A stretch of 64,000 nucleotides of DNA from an uncultured Clostridia bacterium (GCA_944336975.1 CALVLH010000007.1:19428-83427), one strand, 5' to 3'. Counted from the stretch's first letter, positions 37,265 through 45,742 are shown. Notes: a model not told the origin generated them from the sequence alone. Translations and numbers: made by a program.

Positions 37265-38575
37265 TCATTTGCGCTTGTTGAGCATCTTGGGCGGACGGAC
37301 TTTCTTTTTCTTCTTGCCTTCATCCTCTTCCCTCAACGCCTTTTCGCGCTCCTCAAACTGTCTGTTGTATTCGACGTATTTTTCCTCGTCCTTATGTTCT
37401 TCCTCGTACGCCTTCACGTCCTCTTCGATCGCCGCTTTGCTCTCTTTCAGGCGGCGGAGATCGTCGCGGGAGAAGGATTCGGGAAGCTGATACACTTCCA
37501 TGCCGTCGTCGATGGGTTTGATGGGACGGGAAACAAGCTTGGACTTGCCCTGCGCCACGATCATGCGGCGGTATTCCGCCATCGCCTTACTCTCCTCGAT
37601 CGACGCGCTCACGGAAGCGTCGCCGTCCTTGCGGCCGTCCTTCTTGTAAAGCCCTCTGCCGATGGGCGCGTTTGCGAGCTTGGGATTGACGAATTTGTCG
37701 AACGCCCACTGCGAGAAATCCATCCACACGAGCATGGCGTGCGAGAATCCGAGAAGCAGAAGCCAGACGATGCCGAACGCCATCAGCCACATCACGTCGG
37801 AAATGAGCAGGATGACGGGCAAAAGCGCGATCGCCGCAAAGAAGACGGTCTGCGGGAACGTTGCGATCGTCATGATGAACGCATTGCGGAAGAGCGCCCA
37901 AGGACCCTGTTTATAGTTCACGCCGAGCGAGATCATCCACAGGCAGACGAGCAGGGCGAGCGCGAGGATGATGTATCCCGCGACCTTACCCGCGATGAAC
38001 CACCCGTACCCCTTCGCGCCGAGCACCACATACAGGTTGGCAAGATCGCTCATCGAGGCGGTCACATAGAAAAGCACCGTGAGGATGAGCGTGCTTTCCA
38101 GCACGTTCCAATAATTGCGGCGGATGCCGCGAAGGAAATCGTTCGCGAAGAAAATGCCTTCCGTCCACAGCATATTGCGGATGATGTACATCCCGCCCGA
38201 AAGCCCGAGCGCCGCGATGAACGCCGCGGGAAGCAAGAGCGCGTAATAGACGTTGTCGATGCGCATGAGCAGGAGCTCCGCTGCACCCGAGATCTCGGGG
38301 ATGACGGGATACCCCACGCCGAGCCCAGATCCGAACGGACCGACCGCGCCGTTCGCGATGATGCTGATATATCTGAAAATGAGGATCGCGACGATGGGCG
38401 CGAAGGTGACGAGAACGAGCAGATTGATGAGGATGAGTTTGCCCAGTCTCCCTTTCAGAATATCCCAAAAGAGCGACCAGCGGTTGGTGGGAAGCGTACT
38501 GCGCGCGTAATCCTCGCTGCGCTCCTTTCCTTCCAGCCAACGGGCGATCAGCCCTTTGTGTTCTGCGTTTGCCAT
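37265..38575 (-). CDS. DUF624/YesL-like multi-span membrane protein with basic tail
   Basis: This 436-residue protein has about six hydrophobic segments between residues 43 and 290 (KLILINLLVLVTFAPIVAIL is the first), like DUF624/YesL proteins. A ~140-residue charged cytoplasmic tail follows, with a coiled-coil portion (RRLKESKAAIEEDVKAYEEE) and a Lys-rich end. YesL-type proteins are usually ~210 residues, so this version is long. It is the first gene of the operon leading through the methyltransferase, hslO, TPR, HEAT-like and perhaps spoIVA. No function is known. Confidence 0.72.
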   Translation of the reverse strand: MANAEHKGLIARWLEGKERSEDYARSTLPTNRWSLFWDILKGRLGKLILINLLVLVTFAPIVAILIFRYISIIANGAVGPFGSGLGVGYPVIPEISGAAELLLMRIDNVYYALLLPAAFIAALGLSGGMYIIRNMLWTEGIFFANDFLRGIRRNYWNVLESTLILTVLFYVTASMSDLANLYVVLGAKGYGWFIAGKVAGYIILALALLVCLWMISLGVNYKQGPWALFRNAFIMTIATFPQTVFFAAIALLPVILLISDVMWLMAFGIVWLLLLGFSHAMLVWMDFSQWAFDKFVNPKLANAPIGRGLYKKDGRKDGDASVSASIEESKAMAEYRRMIVAQGKSKLVSRPIKPIDDGMEVYQLPESFSRDDLRRLKESKAAIEEDVKAYEEEHKDEEKYVEYNRQFEEREKALREEDEGKKKKKVRPPKMLNKRK

Positions 38576-38607
38576 AATTTATCAACTCCGAAAAGTGGGT
38601 ATCTTCT

Positions 38608-38634
38608 GCAAAAACGGGATCCCCGTTTCTGCAA
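38608..38634 (-). other. Stem-loop in the 5' untranslated leader of the membrane-protein operon
   Basis: TGCA-A-AAACGGG pairs with CCCGTTT-C-TGCA around a 2-3 base loop, about 30 bases before the start codon. It lacks a following T run, so it is not a plain terminator; it may affect mRNA stability. Confidence 0.45.
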
Positions 38635-38641
38635 CAATGGT

Positions 38642-38670
38642 ATTGTACTACAAATCGAAAAATATTTCAA
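38642..38670 (-). promoter_or_regulatory. Promoter of the membrane protein-methyltransferase-hslO operon
   Basis: On the minus strand TTGAAA (38665-38670), 17 bases, then TACAAT (38642-38647). It is back to back with the lysine riboswitch promoter, which starts 20 bases to the right. Confidence 0.65.
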
Positions 38671-38689
38671 TTAAAATCGGGCAAATTCT

Positions 38690-38718
38690 TTGACATTTCT
38701 GTGAGCGTATGATAAAAT
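38690..38718 (+). promoter_or_regulatory. Promoter of the lysine riboswitch-asd transcript
   Basis: TTGACA (38690-38695), 17 bases, TAAAAT (38713-38718). The predicted transcription start at about 38725 is the first base of riboswitch helix P1. Confidence 0.8.
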
Positions 38719-38724
38719 AATTTC

Positions 38725-38946
38725 GCTGAACAGAGGAGCGGACGAACATGAGTATCCGTCGAGAGAAAAGGAAGGCTTTTCGCTCGCATCGACGGAGAAA
38801 GGGTATCTCCGCCGAAGCGCACTTCCCCTTTCGTCTGTGCGCTGGGGATGAGGGATAATACCTTCATCACTGTCACTGCGGTGGAGCACTTTTCGGCAAA
38901 TAGCGGAAACGGGTGTAACTTGCGGTGACGGATCACCGCTTTTTTT
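38725..38946 (+). promoter_or_regulatory. Lysine riboswitch (L-box) with terminator
   Basis: The aptamer shows the conserved lysine-riboswitch blocks in order: AGAGGAGCGGAC, CATGAGTA, GAGAAAGGGTATC, CGCCGAAGCGC, GCTGGGGATGAGG and ATAATACCTTCATCACTG. Helix P1 is GCTGAA (38725-38730) with TTCGGC (38892-38897). Twenty-four bases later GCGGTGA-CGGA-TCACCGC (38922-38939) followed by seven T is an intrinsic terminator. Known members bind lysine and stop transcription of lysine biosynthesis genes, which fits asd-dapA-dapB downstream. I did not resolve the antiterminator pairing. Confidence 0.95.
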
Positions 38947-38982
38947 ATGCAAATCAATTTTTGTCATACGGAGGAATTTACC

Positions 38983-40062
38983 GTGAAAAAATGGAAAGTC
39001 GGCGTCATCGGCGCCACAGGTATGGTCGGACAGCGTTTTGTCACCCTTCTCGACGGGCACCCCTGGTTCGAGCCCGTCTGCCTTCTCGCTTCCGCGCGCA
39101 GCGCGGGGAAGAAATATCCCGAAGCGGTCGGCGAAAAATGGGCGATGAGCTCCCCCATCCCCGAATATGCAAAGGACATCGTCGTTCTCGACGCGGAAGC
39201 GGACGCAGAGCGGCTCGTCGGCAAGGTGGATTTCGTCTTCTGCGCCGTCAACATGAAGAAGGACGAGACGAAGGCGCTCGAAGAAAAGTACGCGAAGCTA
39301 GAGATCCCCGTGGTCTCCAACAATTCCGCGCACCGCGCCACCAAGGACGTGCCCATGATCATTCCCGAGATCAACGCCGATCACCTTTCCGTGATCGCGG
39401 CGCAGAGAAATCGCCTCGGGACCAAGCGCGGTTTCATCGCGGTCAAGAGCAACTGCTCGCTGCAATCGTACGTTCCCCTGCTCCACCCCCTGCTCTCCTT
39501 CGGCGTGAAGAGCGCGGCGGTCTGCACCTATCAGGCGATCTCCGGCGCGGGAAAGACGTTCGAGACCATGCCCGAGATCGTGGATAACGTCATCCCCTAC
39601 ATCGGCGGCGAAGAGGAAAAGAGCGAAGTGGAACCGCTCAAGATCTGGGGCAAGGCGGAAGGCGACGGCATCGTGAACGCGACCGCGCCCGTCATCACCG
39701 CGCAGTGCTTGCGCGTACCCGTATCCGACGGTCACACAGCGGCAGTCTTCGTCTCCTTCGAGAAAAAGCCGACCAAGGAGGAGATCCTCAGCGCATGGGC
39801 AAACTATGCGGGCGAACCGCAAAAACTCGGACTCCCCTCCGCGCCCAAGCAGTTCATCCATTATTTCGAGGAAGACAACCGCCCTCAGCCCAAGCTCGAC
39901 CGCATGACCGAGCGCGGCATGGCGGTCTGCGCGGGACGGCTGAGAGAGGACAATCTCTTCGACTATAAATTCATCGGCTTTTCGCACAACACCCTGCGCG
40001 GGGCGGCGGGCGGCGCGGTCCTGCTCGCGGAACTGCTCGCGGCGAAGGGATATTTCGACTGA
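38983..40062 (+). CDS. asd: Aspartate-semialdehyde dehydrogenase
   Basis: This enzyme reduces aspartyl phosphate to aspartate semialdehyde, the branch point for lysine, threonine and methionine. It has 359 residues. The NADP site is GATGMVGQ (10-17) and the catalytic Cys is C158 in KSNCSLQSY. The SNNSAHR and MIIPEIN segments place it in the archaeal/fungal-type Asd group, not the classic proteobacterial one. The start is GTG at 38983, 8 bases after GGAGG; an ATG 36 bases upstream overlaps the riboswitch terminator and has no ribosome site. It is under lysine riboswitch control. Confidence 0.94.
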   Translation: MKKWKVGVIGATGMVGQRFVTLLDGHPWFEPVCLLASARSAGKKYPEAVGEKWAMSSPIPEYAKDIVVLDAEADAERLVGKVDFVFCAVNMKKDETKALEEKYAKLEIPVVSNNSAHRATKDVPMIIPEINADHLSVIAAQRNRLGTKRGFIAVKSNCSLQSYVPLLHPLLSFGVKSAAVCTYQAISGAGKTFETMPEIVDNVIPYIGGEEEKSEVEPLKIWGKAEGDGIVNATAPVITAQCLRVPVSDGHTAAVFVSFEKKPTKEEILSAWANYAGEPQKLGLPSAPKQFIHYFEEDNRPQPKLDRMTERGMAVCAGRLREDNLFDYKFIGFSHNTLRGAAGGAVLLAELLAAKGYFD

Positions 40063-40154
40063 CGCATTCTAAGCGCGGCGGCAAAACTCGCCCGAACGCA
40101 AAGAAAAATCAATTTTGCGCGTCGGGACATACACTGTAACGATAAGGAGCGATT

Positions 40155-41051
40155 ATGACTGGATTTTTCAAGGGAACGGCAACGGCAATGATCACCCCCT
40201 TCCTCGCGGAGGGCGGCATCAACTTCGACGCGTTCGGGAAGATGATCGACTATCAGATCGAAGGCGGCACGGACGTGCTCGTCGTGCTCGGCACCACGGG
40301 CGAACCCGCGACCATGACGGAAGCGGAAAAAGAAGAGGTCATGCGCTTCACCGTCGAACGCGCGAAAGGCCGCGCGAAGATCGTGTTCGGTTCGGGCAGC
40401 AACAGCACCGCGAAGGCGATCGAAGCGAGCAAGAAAGCGGAAAAGATGGGCGCGGACGGACTGCTCGTCGTCACCCCCTATTACAACAAATGCACGCAGA
40501 ACGGCATTTACGAATATTACAAGGCGGTGTGCGGCGCGGTGAAGATCCCCGTCATCTGCTATAACGTTCCGCCCCGTACGGGCGTGAACATCCTGCCCGC
40601 CACCATGGAGCGGCTCGCGGAGATCCCCAACATGGCGGGCGTCAAAGAGGCGTGCGGCAATATGGAGCAGATCTGCGAGACCATGCGCAGGATCCGCGGC
40701 AAGTGCGATCTGTATTCGGGCGACGACAACCTCAACCTGCCCATTCTCGCGATCGGCGGAGCGGGGCTCATCTCCGTCGCCTCCAACCTCGTGCCCGCGG
40801 GCGTCAAGCAGTTCTATAACGCATTCGCGCGCGGCGATCTCGCAGAAGCCAACCGCTTGCAGGACGCGCTCCTGCCCCTCATCGACGCCTGCTTCACCGA
40901 AGTCAACCCCATCCCCGCCAAAGCGGGCATGGTCATGCTCGGGTTCGATGCGGGCATCCCCAGAGGGCCTCTCACCGAGCTGGAAGAAGCGCACAAAAAG
41001 GTCATGGCGGACGCGCTCCGCGCTTACGGCATGAAGGCGGTGAAGGCATGA
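40155..41051 (+). CDS. dapA: 4-hydroxy-tetrahydrodipicolinate synthase
   Basis: This enzyme condenses pyruvate with aspartate semialdehyde in the diaminopimelate/lysine pathway. It has 298 residues. The Schiff-base lysine is Lys164 in AGVKEACGN, the catalytic tyrosine is Tyr137 in ICYNVPPRTG, and VLGTTGE (44-50) binds the substrate carboxyl. The start follows AAGGAG. It lies 92 bases after asd with no terminator between and overlaps dapB by 4 bases. The dipicolinate precursor is also used for spores. Confidence 0.97.
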   Translation: MTGFFKGTATAMITPFLAEGGINFDAFGKMIDYQIEGGTDVLVVLGTTGEPATMTEAEKEEVMRFTVERAKGRAKIVFGSGSNSTAKAIEASKKAEKMGADGLLVVTPYYNKCTQNGIYEYYKAVCGAVKIPVICYNVPPRTGVNILPATMERLAEIPNMAGVKEACGNMEQICETMRRIRGKCDLYSGDDNLNLPILAIGGAGLISVASNLVPAGVKQFYNAFARGDLAEANRLQDALLPLIDACFTEVNPIPAKAGMVMLGFDAGIPRGPLTELEEAHKKVMADALRAYGMKAVKA

Positions 41052-41800
41052 AGATCCTGCTCTGCGGCGCCTGCGGCAAAATGGGAAAAAACGTGACGGA
41101 AGTCGCTCAGGCGGCGGGCGCGGAGATCGTCTGCGGCGTCGATCTGTACCCCGCCCCCATGCCTTATCCCGTCTTCCCTTCCTTTTCGCAGGTGACGCAA
41201 ACGCCCGATGTCGTGATCGACTTCTCCTCCGCGAATGCGCTCGGAGAGCGGCTCGCCTTCTGCGCGGAACGGAGCGTGAACATCGTGCTTGCCTCGACGG
41301 GATATTCGGACTCCGACCTCGCGCTCATCGCGGAATATGCGAAGCGCATCGCGATCTTCAAGACGGGGAACCTCTCCGTCGGCGTAAACCTTTTGCAATT
41401 CCTCGCCAAAAAAGCGGCGGAATTTCTCGGCAACGGGTTTGACGCGGAGATCATCGAACGGCACCACAATCAGAAAAAAGACGCGCCCTCCGGCACCGCG
41501 CTCATGCTCGAACAGAGCGTGAACGAGGGCTTCGGCAACAGCAAACACCCCGTGTTCGGACGGCACGGAAACGTCGGAGCGCGCGATAAGAGCGAAATCG
41601 GCGTCCACGCCGTGCGCGGCGGGACGATCGTCGGCGAACACGAGGTCATGTTCGCAGGCGAAGACGAGATCGTCACCCTTTCCCATTCCGCACGGTCGAG
41701 AAAGGTGTTCGCTTCGGGCGCTCTGAAAGCCGCCGCATGGCTCATCGGGAAGCGCCCCGGGCTGTACGATATGACCGACCTTCTGAGCGAACTGCTCTGA
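41048..41800 (+). CDS. dapB: 4-hydroxy-tetrahydrodipicolinate reductase
   Basis: This NAD(P)H-dependent reductase acts after DapA to give tetrahydrodipicolinate. It has 250 residues. The nucleotide motif is CGACGKMGKNV near the N terminus, and the active-site block is ERHHNQKKDAPSGTAL. The start overlaps the dapA stop (ATGA), so the two are translationally coupled, and a terminator follows at once. Confidence 0.96.
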   Translation: MKILLCGACGKMGKNVTEVAQAAGAEIVCGVDLYPAPMPYPVFPSFSQVTQTPDVVIDFSSANALGERLAFCAERSVNIVLASTGYSDSDLALIAEYAKRIAIFKTGNLSVGVNLLQFLAKKAAEFLGNGFDAEIIERHHNQKKDAPSGTALMLEQSVNEGFGNSKHPVFGRHGNVGARDKSEIGVHAVRGGTIVGEHEVMFAGEDEIVTLSHSARSRKVFASGALKAAAWLIGKRPGLYDMTDLLSELL

Positions 41801-41804
41801 CCGA

Positions 41805-41833
41805 CCGCTCCCCGCACGGGGAGCGGTTCTTTT
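41805..41833 (+). terminator. Terminator after dapB
   Basis: CCGCTCCCC (41805-41813) pairs with GGGGAGCGG (41818-41826) around GCAC and is followed by TTCTTTTT, 5 bases after the dapB stop. Confidence 0.9.
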
Positions 41834-41935
41834 TCTGTCCTTCTCAACGCGAATGTGCCCGAACGGGATACGGGCGCGCGAGGCGGCGTTTTTTTGCGCG
41901 CCGCCCCTCAATTTTTTATTATTCGCCCTTTTCCC

Positions 41936-41964
41936 TTGCATTCGCGCGGGCGCTGTGTTATAAT
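41936..41964 (+). promoter_or_regulatory. Promoter of the YwaF-like gene
   Basis: TTGCAT (41936-41941), 17 bases, TATAAT (41959-41964). It decides the start of the gene below, because an earlier in-frame ATG (41963) lies inside the -10 box. Confidence 0.8.
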
Positions 41965-41995
41965 GATCGGGAACAAAACATACTACGGAAAAGAC

Positions 41996-42910
41996 ATGAC
42001 GCATTTCGCACTTCTCTCTCTGTCGACGATCAACTACGGATCGTTTGCATATTTCGTGTGTTTTCTCATCCCCGTATTTCTCACCGCGGGGCTGTATTTC
42101 CTTTTGCGCCGCCGCTCTGCGCGGACGAAAAAGATCGTCGTCGCCGTCCTGCTCTTCGTCAATCTCGCCCAGCACCTGTTCAAGAGCGTGATCTATCCGC
42201 AGTATTACGGGCAAGGGTTCGCCGCCATCAACACGGCGTATAACATCTGCGCCTTTCTCATCATCGCCTCTCCCGTCGTCTTCTTCACGAAGAGCGGCGT
42301 ATGGAAGGACTTCATCGCCTGCCTCGGATGCGCGGCGGGCATGGGCGCCATGCTCGTCCCCTATTGGTTCATCGGGCAGACCGTCTTTCAGTGGGAAGCG
42401 TTCCGCTTCTATTTCTGTCACGGACTTCTGTTCCTCACTTCGGCATTGCCGCCCCTCCTCGGGCTTCATCGCCTGAATTGGCGGAGTTTTTGGAAACTGC
42501 CCTTTCTCTACTATCTGATGCTCGCGATCATCCTCGTGAACGACGTCGTATGCTTTTCCCTGGGGATGTACGGCGATCCCGCGGGCGACCTTTGGGCGAC
42601 GCTCGATTCCCTCAACCCCGGCTGGTGCATCCGCCCCAACCCCTCGTTCGGCGTGATCAACGACATCATTTTTGCCCTTACGCCAGACGTCTTCCTCGGC
42701 GACGCGGCGACGGGGAAACCGTATGTGCCCATCCTCTGGTATGCGATCCCCCTCTATCTGCTCATCGCCGTCGCGGGGTTTGCCGTGCTTGCCGTCGCCG
42801 ACCGCAAGCGCCTGAAAAAAGATTTCGCCGATCTCAGGCAACGCCTTTCCTCTCTGCGAAAAAAGCGGACGAAGGAAGACGCGGACGAAGCCGACGAACA
42901 AAAGAAATGA
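41996..42910 (+). CDS. YwaF/TIGR02206-like integral membrane protein
   Basis: This 304-residue protein has about seven hydrophobic helices (for example SFAYFVCFLIPVFLTAGLYF and FWKLPFLYYLMLAIILVNDV) and a charged, coiled C-terminal tail. The pattern, with conserved Pro-Asn-Pro and aromatic residues between helices, resembles the YwaF/TIGR02206 family, which has no known function. In-frame Mets at 41855 and 41963 are upstream of or inside the promoter, so ATG 41996 is chosen; its ribosome site is weak (CGGAAAAG). It is a single-gene unit bounded by terminators. Confidence 0.75.
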   Translation: MTHFALLSLSTINYGSFAYFVCFLIPVFLTAGLYFLLRRRSARTKKIVVAVLLFVNLAQHLFKSVIYPQYYGQGFAAINTAYNICAFLIIASPVVFFTKSGVWKDFIACLGCAAGMGAMLVPYWFIGQTVFQWEAFRFYFCHGLLFLTSALPPLLGLHRLNWRSFWKLPFLYYLMLAIILVNDVVCFSLGMYGDPAGDLWATLDSLNPGWCIRPNPSFGVINDIIFALTPDVFLGDAATGKPYVPILWYAIPLYLLIAVAGFAVLAVADRKRLKKDFADLRQRLSSLRKKRTKEDADEADEQKK

Positions 42911-42939
42911 CGGTTTTCCCCTTCCTTACAAAAAGAAAC

Positions 42940-42975
42940 CGCGCCGCACTGTTTTTCAAAAAACAGCGCGGCGCG
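42940..42975. terminator. Bidirectional terminator between the YwaF-like gene and tadA
   Basis: CGCGCCGC-A-CTGTTTTT pairs with the complement ending at 42975 with a single mismatch. It separates two converging genes and has T runs both ways. Confidence 0.8.
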
Positions 42976-42979
42976 TATT

Positions 42980-43456
42980 TTATTGTTTCTTTGATTTCTG
43001 CTTTTTTTCCTTTTCTCTGCGGCGCATCTCCGAAAAGAAATCGCTGAGCACTTTCGCGCATTCCTCCTGCAAGACGCCTCCTTCCACCTCCACCGTGTGA
43101 TTGAGCAGGTTGGCGTTGGCGAGTTCTGCGGTGAGACTGCGCCCCTTCTGTTCATACGCGCCGAAATACACCTTGTCGATGCGGGCGTTCAAAATCGCGC
43201 CCATGCACATGGGACAGGGCTCGAGCGTGACGTAGATCTCCGATTCGGGCAGGCGCCAGGAATGCAGTTTTTTGCACGCCTTGTCGATCGCCCGCATTTC
43301 CGCGTGCGCGCTCGCCATCTGCAAGCGCGTGCGCAGGTTATATCCGCGCCCGATGATCTTCCCGCGATATACGACGACCGCTCCGATGGGGACTTCCCCC
43401 TTTTTTTTCGCCTTTTCCGCAAGGCGAAGCGCCTCGCGCATAAATTCCTCGTTCAT
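42980..43456 (-). CDS. tadA: tRNA-specific adenosine deaminase
   Basis: TadA converts the wobble adenosine of tRNA-Arg(ACG) to inosine. From ATG 43456 it has 158 residues. The zinc site is His51-Ala-Glu53 (SAHAEMRAID, Glu53 is the proton shuttle) and PCPMC (80-84). The C terminus is a Lys-rich tail (EKEKKQKSKKQ) before the terminator. The longer in-frame reading lies inside the M14 gene; the true start overlaps the M14 stop as ATGA. Confidence 0.94.
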   Translation of the reverse strand: MNEEFMREALRLAEKAKKKGEVPIGAVVVYRGKIIGRGYNLRTRLQMASAHAEMRAIDKACKKLHSWRLPESEIYVTLEPCPMCMGAILNARIDKVYFGAYEQKGRSLTAELANANLLNHTVEVEGGVLQEECAKVLSDFFSEMRRREKEKKQKSKKQ

Positions 43457-44268
43457 CTCAGTTCCTTTGCGAGCACGGCGAGCGCGCCCGCGTTCCTCGT
43501 TACAATATCTTCCAGCGCATCCCCGCCGAGCGGATGAGAAAGCGAATCGTCCCCCGCTTCCACGGTAAAGGCTGGGATCTTCAGCCGCAGGATGCACCAA
43601 TCCTTATAGCCTCCCGCCGAACGGGGCGCGTCCCGCAGGGGATACCCCGTATATGCGGACAACGCGCGGGCATATCGCATATCCCGCCGTCTGCGCCACG
43701 GCGGCTGACGGAATTTCCAATAGATCTCCCCGCCCTTCGTGTGATAGCTGACGGTAAATTGAGGGCGCACCCGCAACGTAAAATCGCGGAGCGCGGCGCT
43801 CTCCGCCGCGCAAAAGGGCGCGCTTCCGATGTAATTTTCCGCAGCGGGAAAGCGCACGTTCTTCGCGCCCGTTCCCCAACGCGCGTCAAAATTGACGTTG
43901 AGATCGACGCCGCGCGCGTTCGCCTTCCAGAGGGAGAAATCGTCACCCCCGTTGAGTCCGCGCAAAAAAGCGCGGTATCGCGAAGAAACGCTGTCCGCGC
44001 CCCGCTCGCACAGGAGCGCGCCGTCCGGATTGACGAGCGGGATCACCCACGCCCCGCCTTCCGAAAGCCCGCGCGCGATCTGCTCCATGCCCAGCCGCGC
44101 CGTGATGTGCTCCCGCGCGTGCATCGCGCATTGGCACACGCCGACGGGATATTTCTTTTCGCCGACAAAAAAGGCATAAAGATCCCGCCCCTCTTCGCTT
44201 TTGCCGATCAGACACTTTTCGCCTCGGTAATGCAGATAAAACCTTCCGACTTCTTCATAAATATCCAC
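43453..44268 (-). CDS. M14-family zinc carboxypeptidase-like protein
   Basis: This 271-residue protein has the M14 layout: zinc ligands His50 and Glu53 in CAMHAREH, IPLVNPDG, ANARGVDLNVNFDARW for substrate binding, the third zinc ligand in SYHTKG near 180 and the catalytic Glu in FTVEAG near 239. Family members cut C-terminal residues, in spore formers often gamma-D-glutamyl-diaminopimelate in peptidoglycan. There is no signal peptide, so a cytoplasmic murein-peptide recycling role is possible. The start is GTG 44268, directly after an in-frame stop. No clear ribosome site is seen. It overlaps tadA. Confidence 0.85.
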   Translation of the reverse strand: MDIYEEVGRFYLHYRGEKCLIGKSEEGRDLYAFFVGEKKYPVGVCQCAMHAREHITARLGMEQIARGLSEGGAWVIPLVNPDGALLCERGADSVSSRYRAFLRGLNGGDDFSLWKANARGVDLNVNFDARWGTGAKNVRFPAAENYIGSAPFCAAESAALRDFTLRVRPQFTVSYHTKGGEIYWKFRQPPWRRRRDMRYARALSAYTGYPLRDAPRSAGGYKDWCILRLKIPAFTVEAGDDSLSHPLGGDALEDIVTRNAGALAVLAKELR

Positions 44269-44300
44269 GCCTCATTGTATGAAGGCGAACAAAAAAGCGT

Positions 44301-44738
44301 TTACTTGTGATATTCCGCGCCCGCGTTGATCATGAACGCGCGATACACCTGCTCGGCGAGGATGACGCGCATGAGCTGATGCGGGAATGTCATTTCGGAA
44401 AAAGAAAGCAACTCGTCCGCCGCGCGTTTGACGGACTCGTCCAACCCGCAGGAAGAACCGATGACGAAGGTGATCTCCTTGCCCTGATCGCACAATGCGC
44501 GCAGTTTTTTCGCAAACGTCGGGGAAGAACATCCCTTCCCCTCGACGGCGAGCGCGAAGGTATATCCGCGCAACGCGCGCAGAATATCCGCCGCCTCCTC
44601 CGCGAGCGAAGCGCGTTCGGGCAATTCGCGGATCTCCGTTTTGCAAAAGCGGGAAAGACGCTTGACGTATTCCGCCACCGCTTCCCGATAAAAGCTCTCT
44701 TTGAGTTTTCCGACGACGACGAAATTGATCTTAACCAT
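44301..44738 (-). CDS. rlmH: 23S rRNA (pseudouridine1915-N3)-methyltransferase
   Basis: RlmH is a SPOUT-type methyltransferase that modifies pseudouridine 1915 of 23S rRNA. It has 145 residues, slightly shorter than usual. Motifs are FVIGSSCGLDE, the knot SAM-binding loop, and the C-terminal MRVILAEQVYRAFMINAG ending EYHK, the family signature. It overlaps the upstream CPBP gene by 8 bases. Confidence 0.95.
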   Translation of the reverse strand: MVKINFVVVGKLKESFYREAVAEYVKRLSRFCKTEIRELPERASLAEEAADILRALRGYTFALAVEGKGCSSPTFAKKLRALCDQGKEITFVIGSSCGLDESVKRAADELLSFSEMTFPHQLMRVILAEQVYRAFMINAGAEYHK

Positions 44739-45651
44739 CGACGATCCCCGCGATCAGCACGCTCCCCCACAGCACGGCGCAGAGGATGAGCCCAACCGCC
44801 GCGCCGAGGAAAAAGAGTCTCCAACCCTTCATCCCCTTGCCGCCGCGATTGTTTTTATCGAAAAAAATCAGATAAACAAGGGACGCGGCGAGGCACACGC
44901 CCGAGACGATATAGAGCGGAAGTTTGACGGGATCGGGAAAGTCCGAATAGCCCGCCGCCGACAGCGCGAGAACGAGCGCGTTGTTGAGAAAATGCGACAG
45001 AACGGTGGGAAGAATGCTTCCGCACCGCAACGCCACGAGGGCGAAACAAACGCCGCAGACGAACTGATAGACGGTCTGCGCGGGATTGGTGTGGAACAGG
45101 GAAAACATCGCGCCCGAGATGAGCACGGTCGCCGCCGTGCCCCATCCGCTTCGGCGGAAATTCCCCGCGATGATGCCGCGGAACACCGTCTCTTCCAGCA
45201 CGGCGGGAAGCACTGCGACGACGAGCATGGCGGGCAAAAGATTCCAGCCCGTGAGGTCGGGCAGTGAGATCGCCGACTGTTCGTAACCGAACAGGGCGAG
45301 AAATTCGAGGAAAAGTCCGTTGAGTTCGGACAGCGAAAGCAGTCCGAACTGCAAGACGATCGCGATGAGAAAATACTGCCATTTGCACCCGCCGAATACG
45401 GAACGGAGCGGCGCTTTGGAGCGGACGAAATAGACGCACGCCGCCGCCGCGAAACAGATCTGCGGGAGCAGAAAACTGAGGTAGATATACCACTGCGACT
45501 GTTCGTATCCCTCGCCCGCCGCCTGCGCGATGAAGACGACGAACAGCGACAGGATCACGGGCAAGACCGCCGAGACGGAATAACTCACCCCCGCTTCGCG
45601 CAGACAGATCTCGCGGAATTGCTCTTCGTTTGGCACATTCTTTTCTTTCAT
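44731..45651 (-). CDS. CPBP-family intramembrane metalloprotease
   Basis: This 306-residue protein with about eight membrane spans belongs to the CAAX-protease/bacteriocin-processing (ABI) family. The catalytic motifs are EETVFRGI (Glu-Glu-x3-Arg), FSLFHTNPAQ (His) and SHFLNNA (His-x3-Asn). Possible roles include prenyl-type processing, bacteriocin immunity or signalling, none readable here. The ATG at 45651 is the first codon of the predicted transcript (see promoter); an in-frame upstream start lies beyond the -10 box and is rejected. It heads the operon CPBP-rlmH-M14-tadA. Confidence 0.9.
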   Translation of the reverse strand: MKEKNVPNEEQFREICLREAGVSYSVSAVLPVILSLFVVFIAQAAGEGYEQSQWYIYLSFLLPQICFAAAACVYFVRSKAPLRSVFGGCKWQYFLIAIVLQFGLLSLSELNGLFLEFLALFGYEQSAISLPDLTGWNLLPAMLVVAVLPAVLEETVFRGIIAGNFRRSGWGTAATVLISGAMFSLFHTNPAQTVYQFVCGVCFALVALRCGSILPTVLSHFLNNALVLALSAAGYSDFPDPVKLPLYIVSGVCLAASLVYLIFFDKNNRGGKGMKGWRLFFLGAAVGLILCAVLWGSVLIAGIVDG

Positions 45652-45657
45652 GCGGAT

Positions 45658-45663
45658 ATTATA
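45658..45663 (-). promoter_or_regulatory. -10 box giving a leaderless CPBP transcript
   Basis: On the minus strand TATAAT ends exactly 6 bases before the ATG at 45651, so the expected +1 is the A of ATG. The -35 is poor (TTGGAT at 17-base spacing). Confidence 0.65.
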
Positions 45664-45694
45664 CAGGAAATCGCAAAAAAATCCAAACAAAAAC

Positions 45695-45723
45695 TTTGCT
45701 TTTTGAAAAAATTCTTATATAAT
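45695..45723 (+). promoter_or_regulatory. Promoter of fumarase genes
   Basis: TATAAT lies at 45718-45723 with a weak TTGCTT-like -35 about 16 bases upstream. A leader with GAGG-type sites leads to the ATG at 45743. Confidence 0.6.
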
Positions 45724-45742
45724 AGAGGGCGAGGTCACGATC

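Noticed and set aside
41855-41995. Longer N terminus for the YwaF-like protein
   Set aside because: The in-frame starts at 41855 and 41963 lie upstream of or inside the -10 box.
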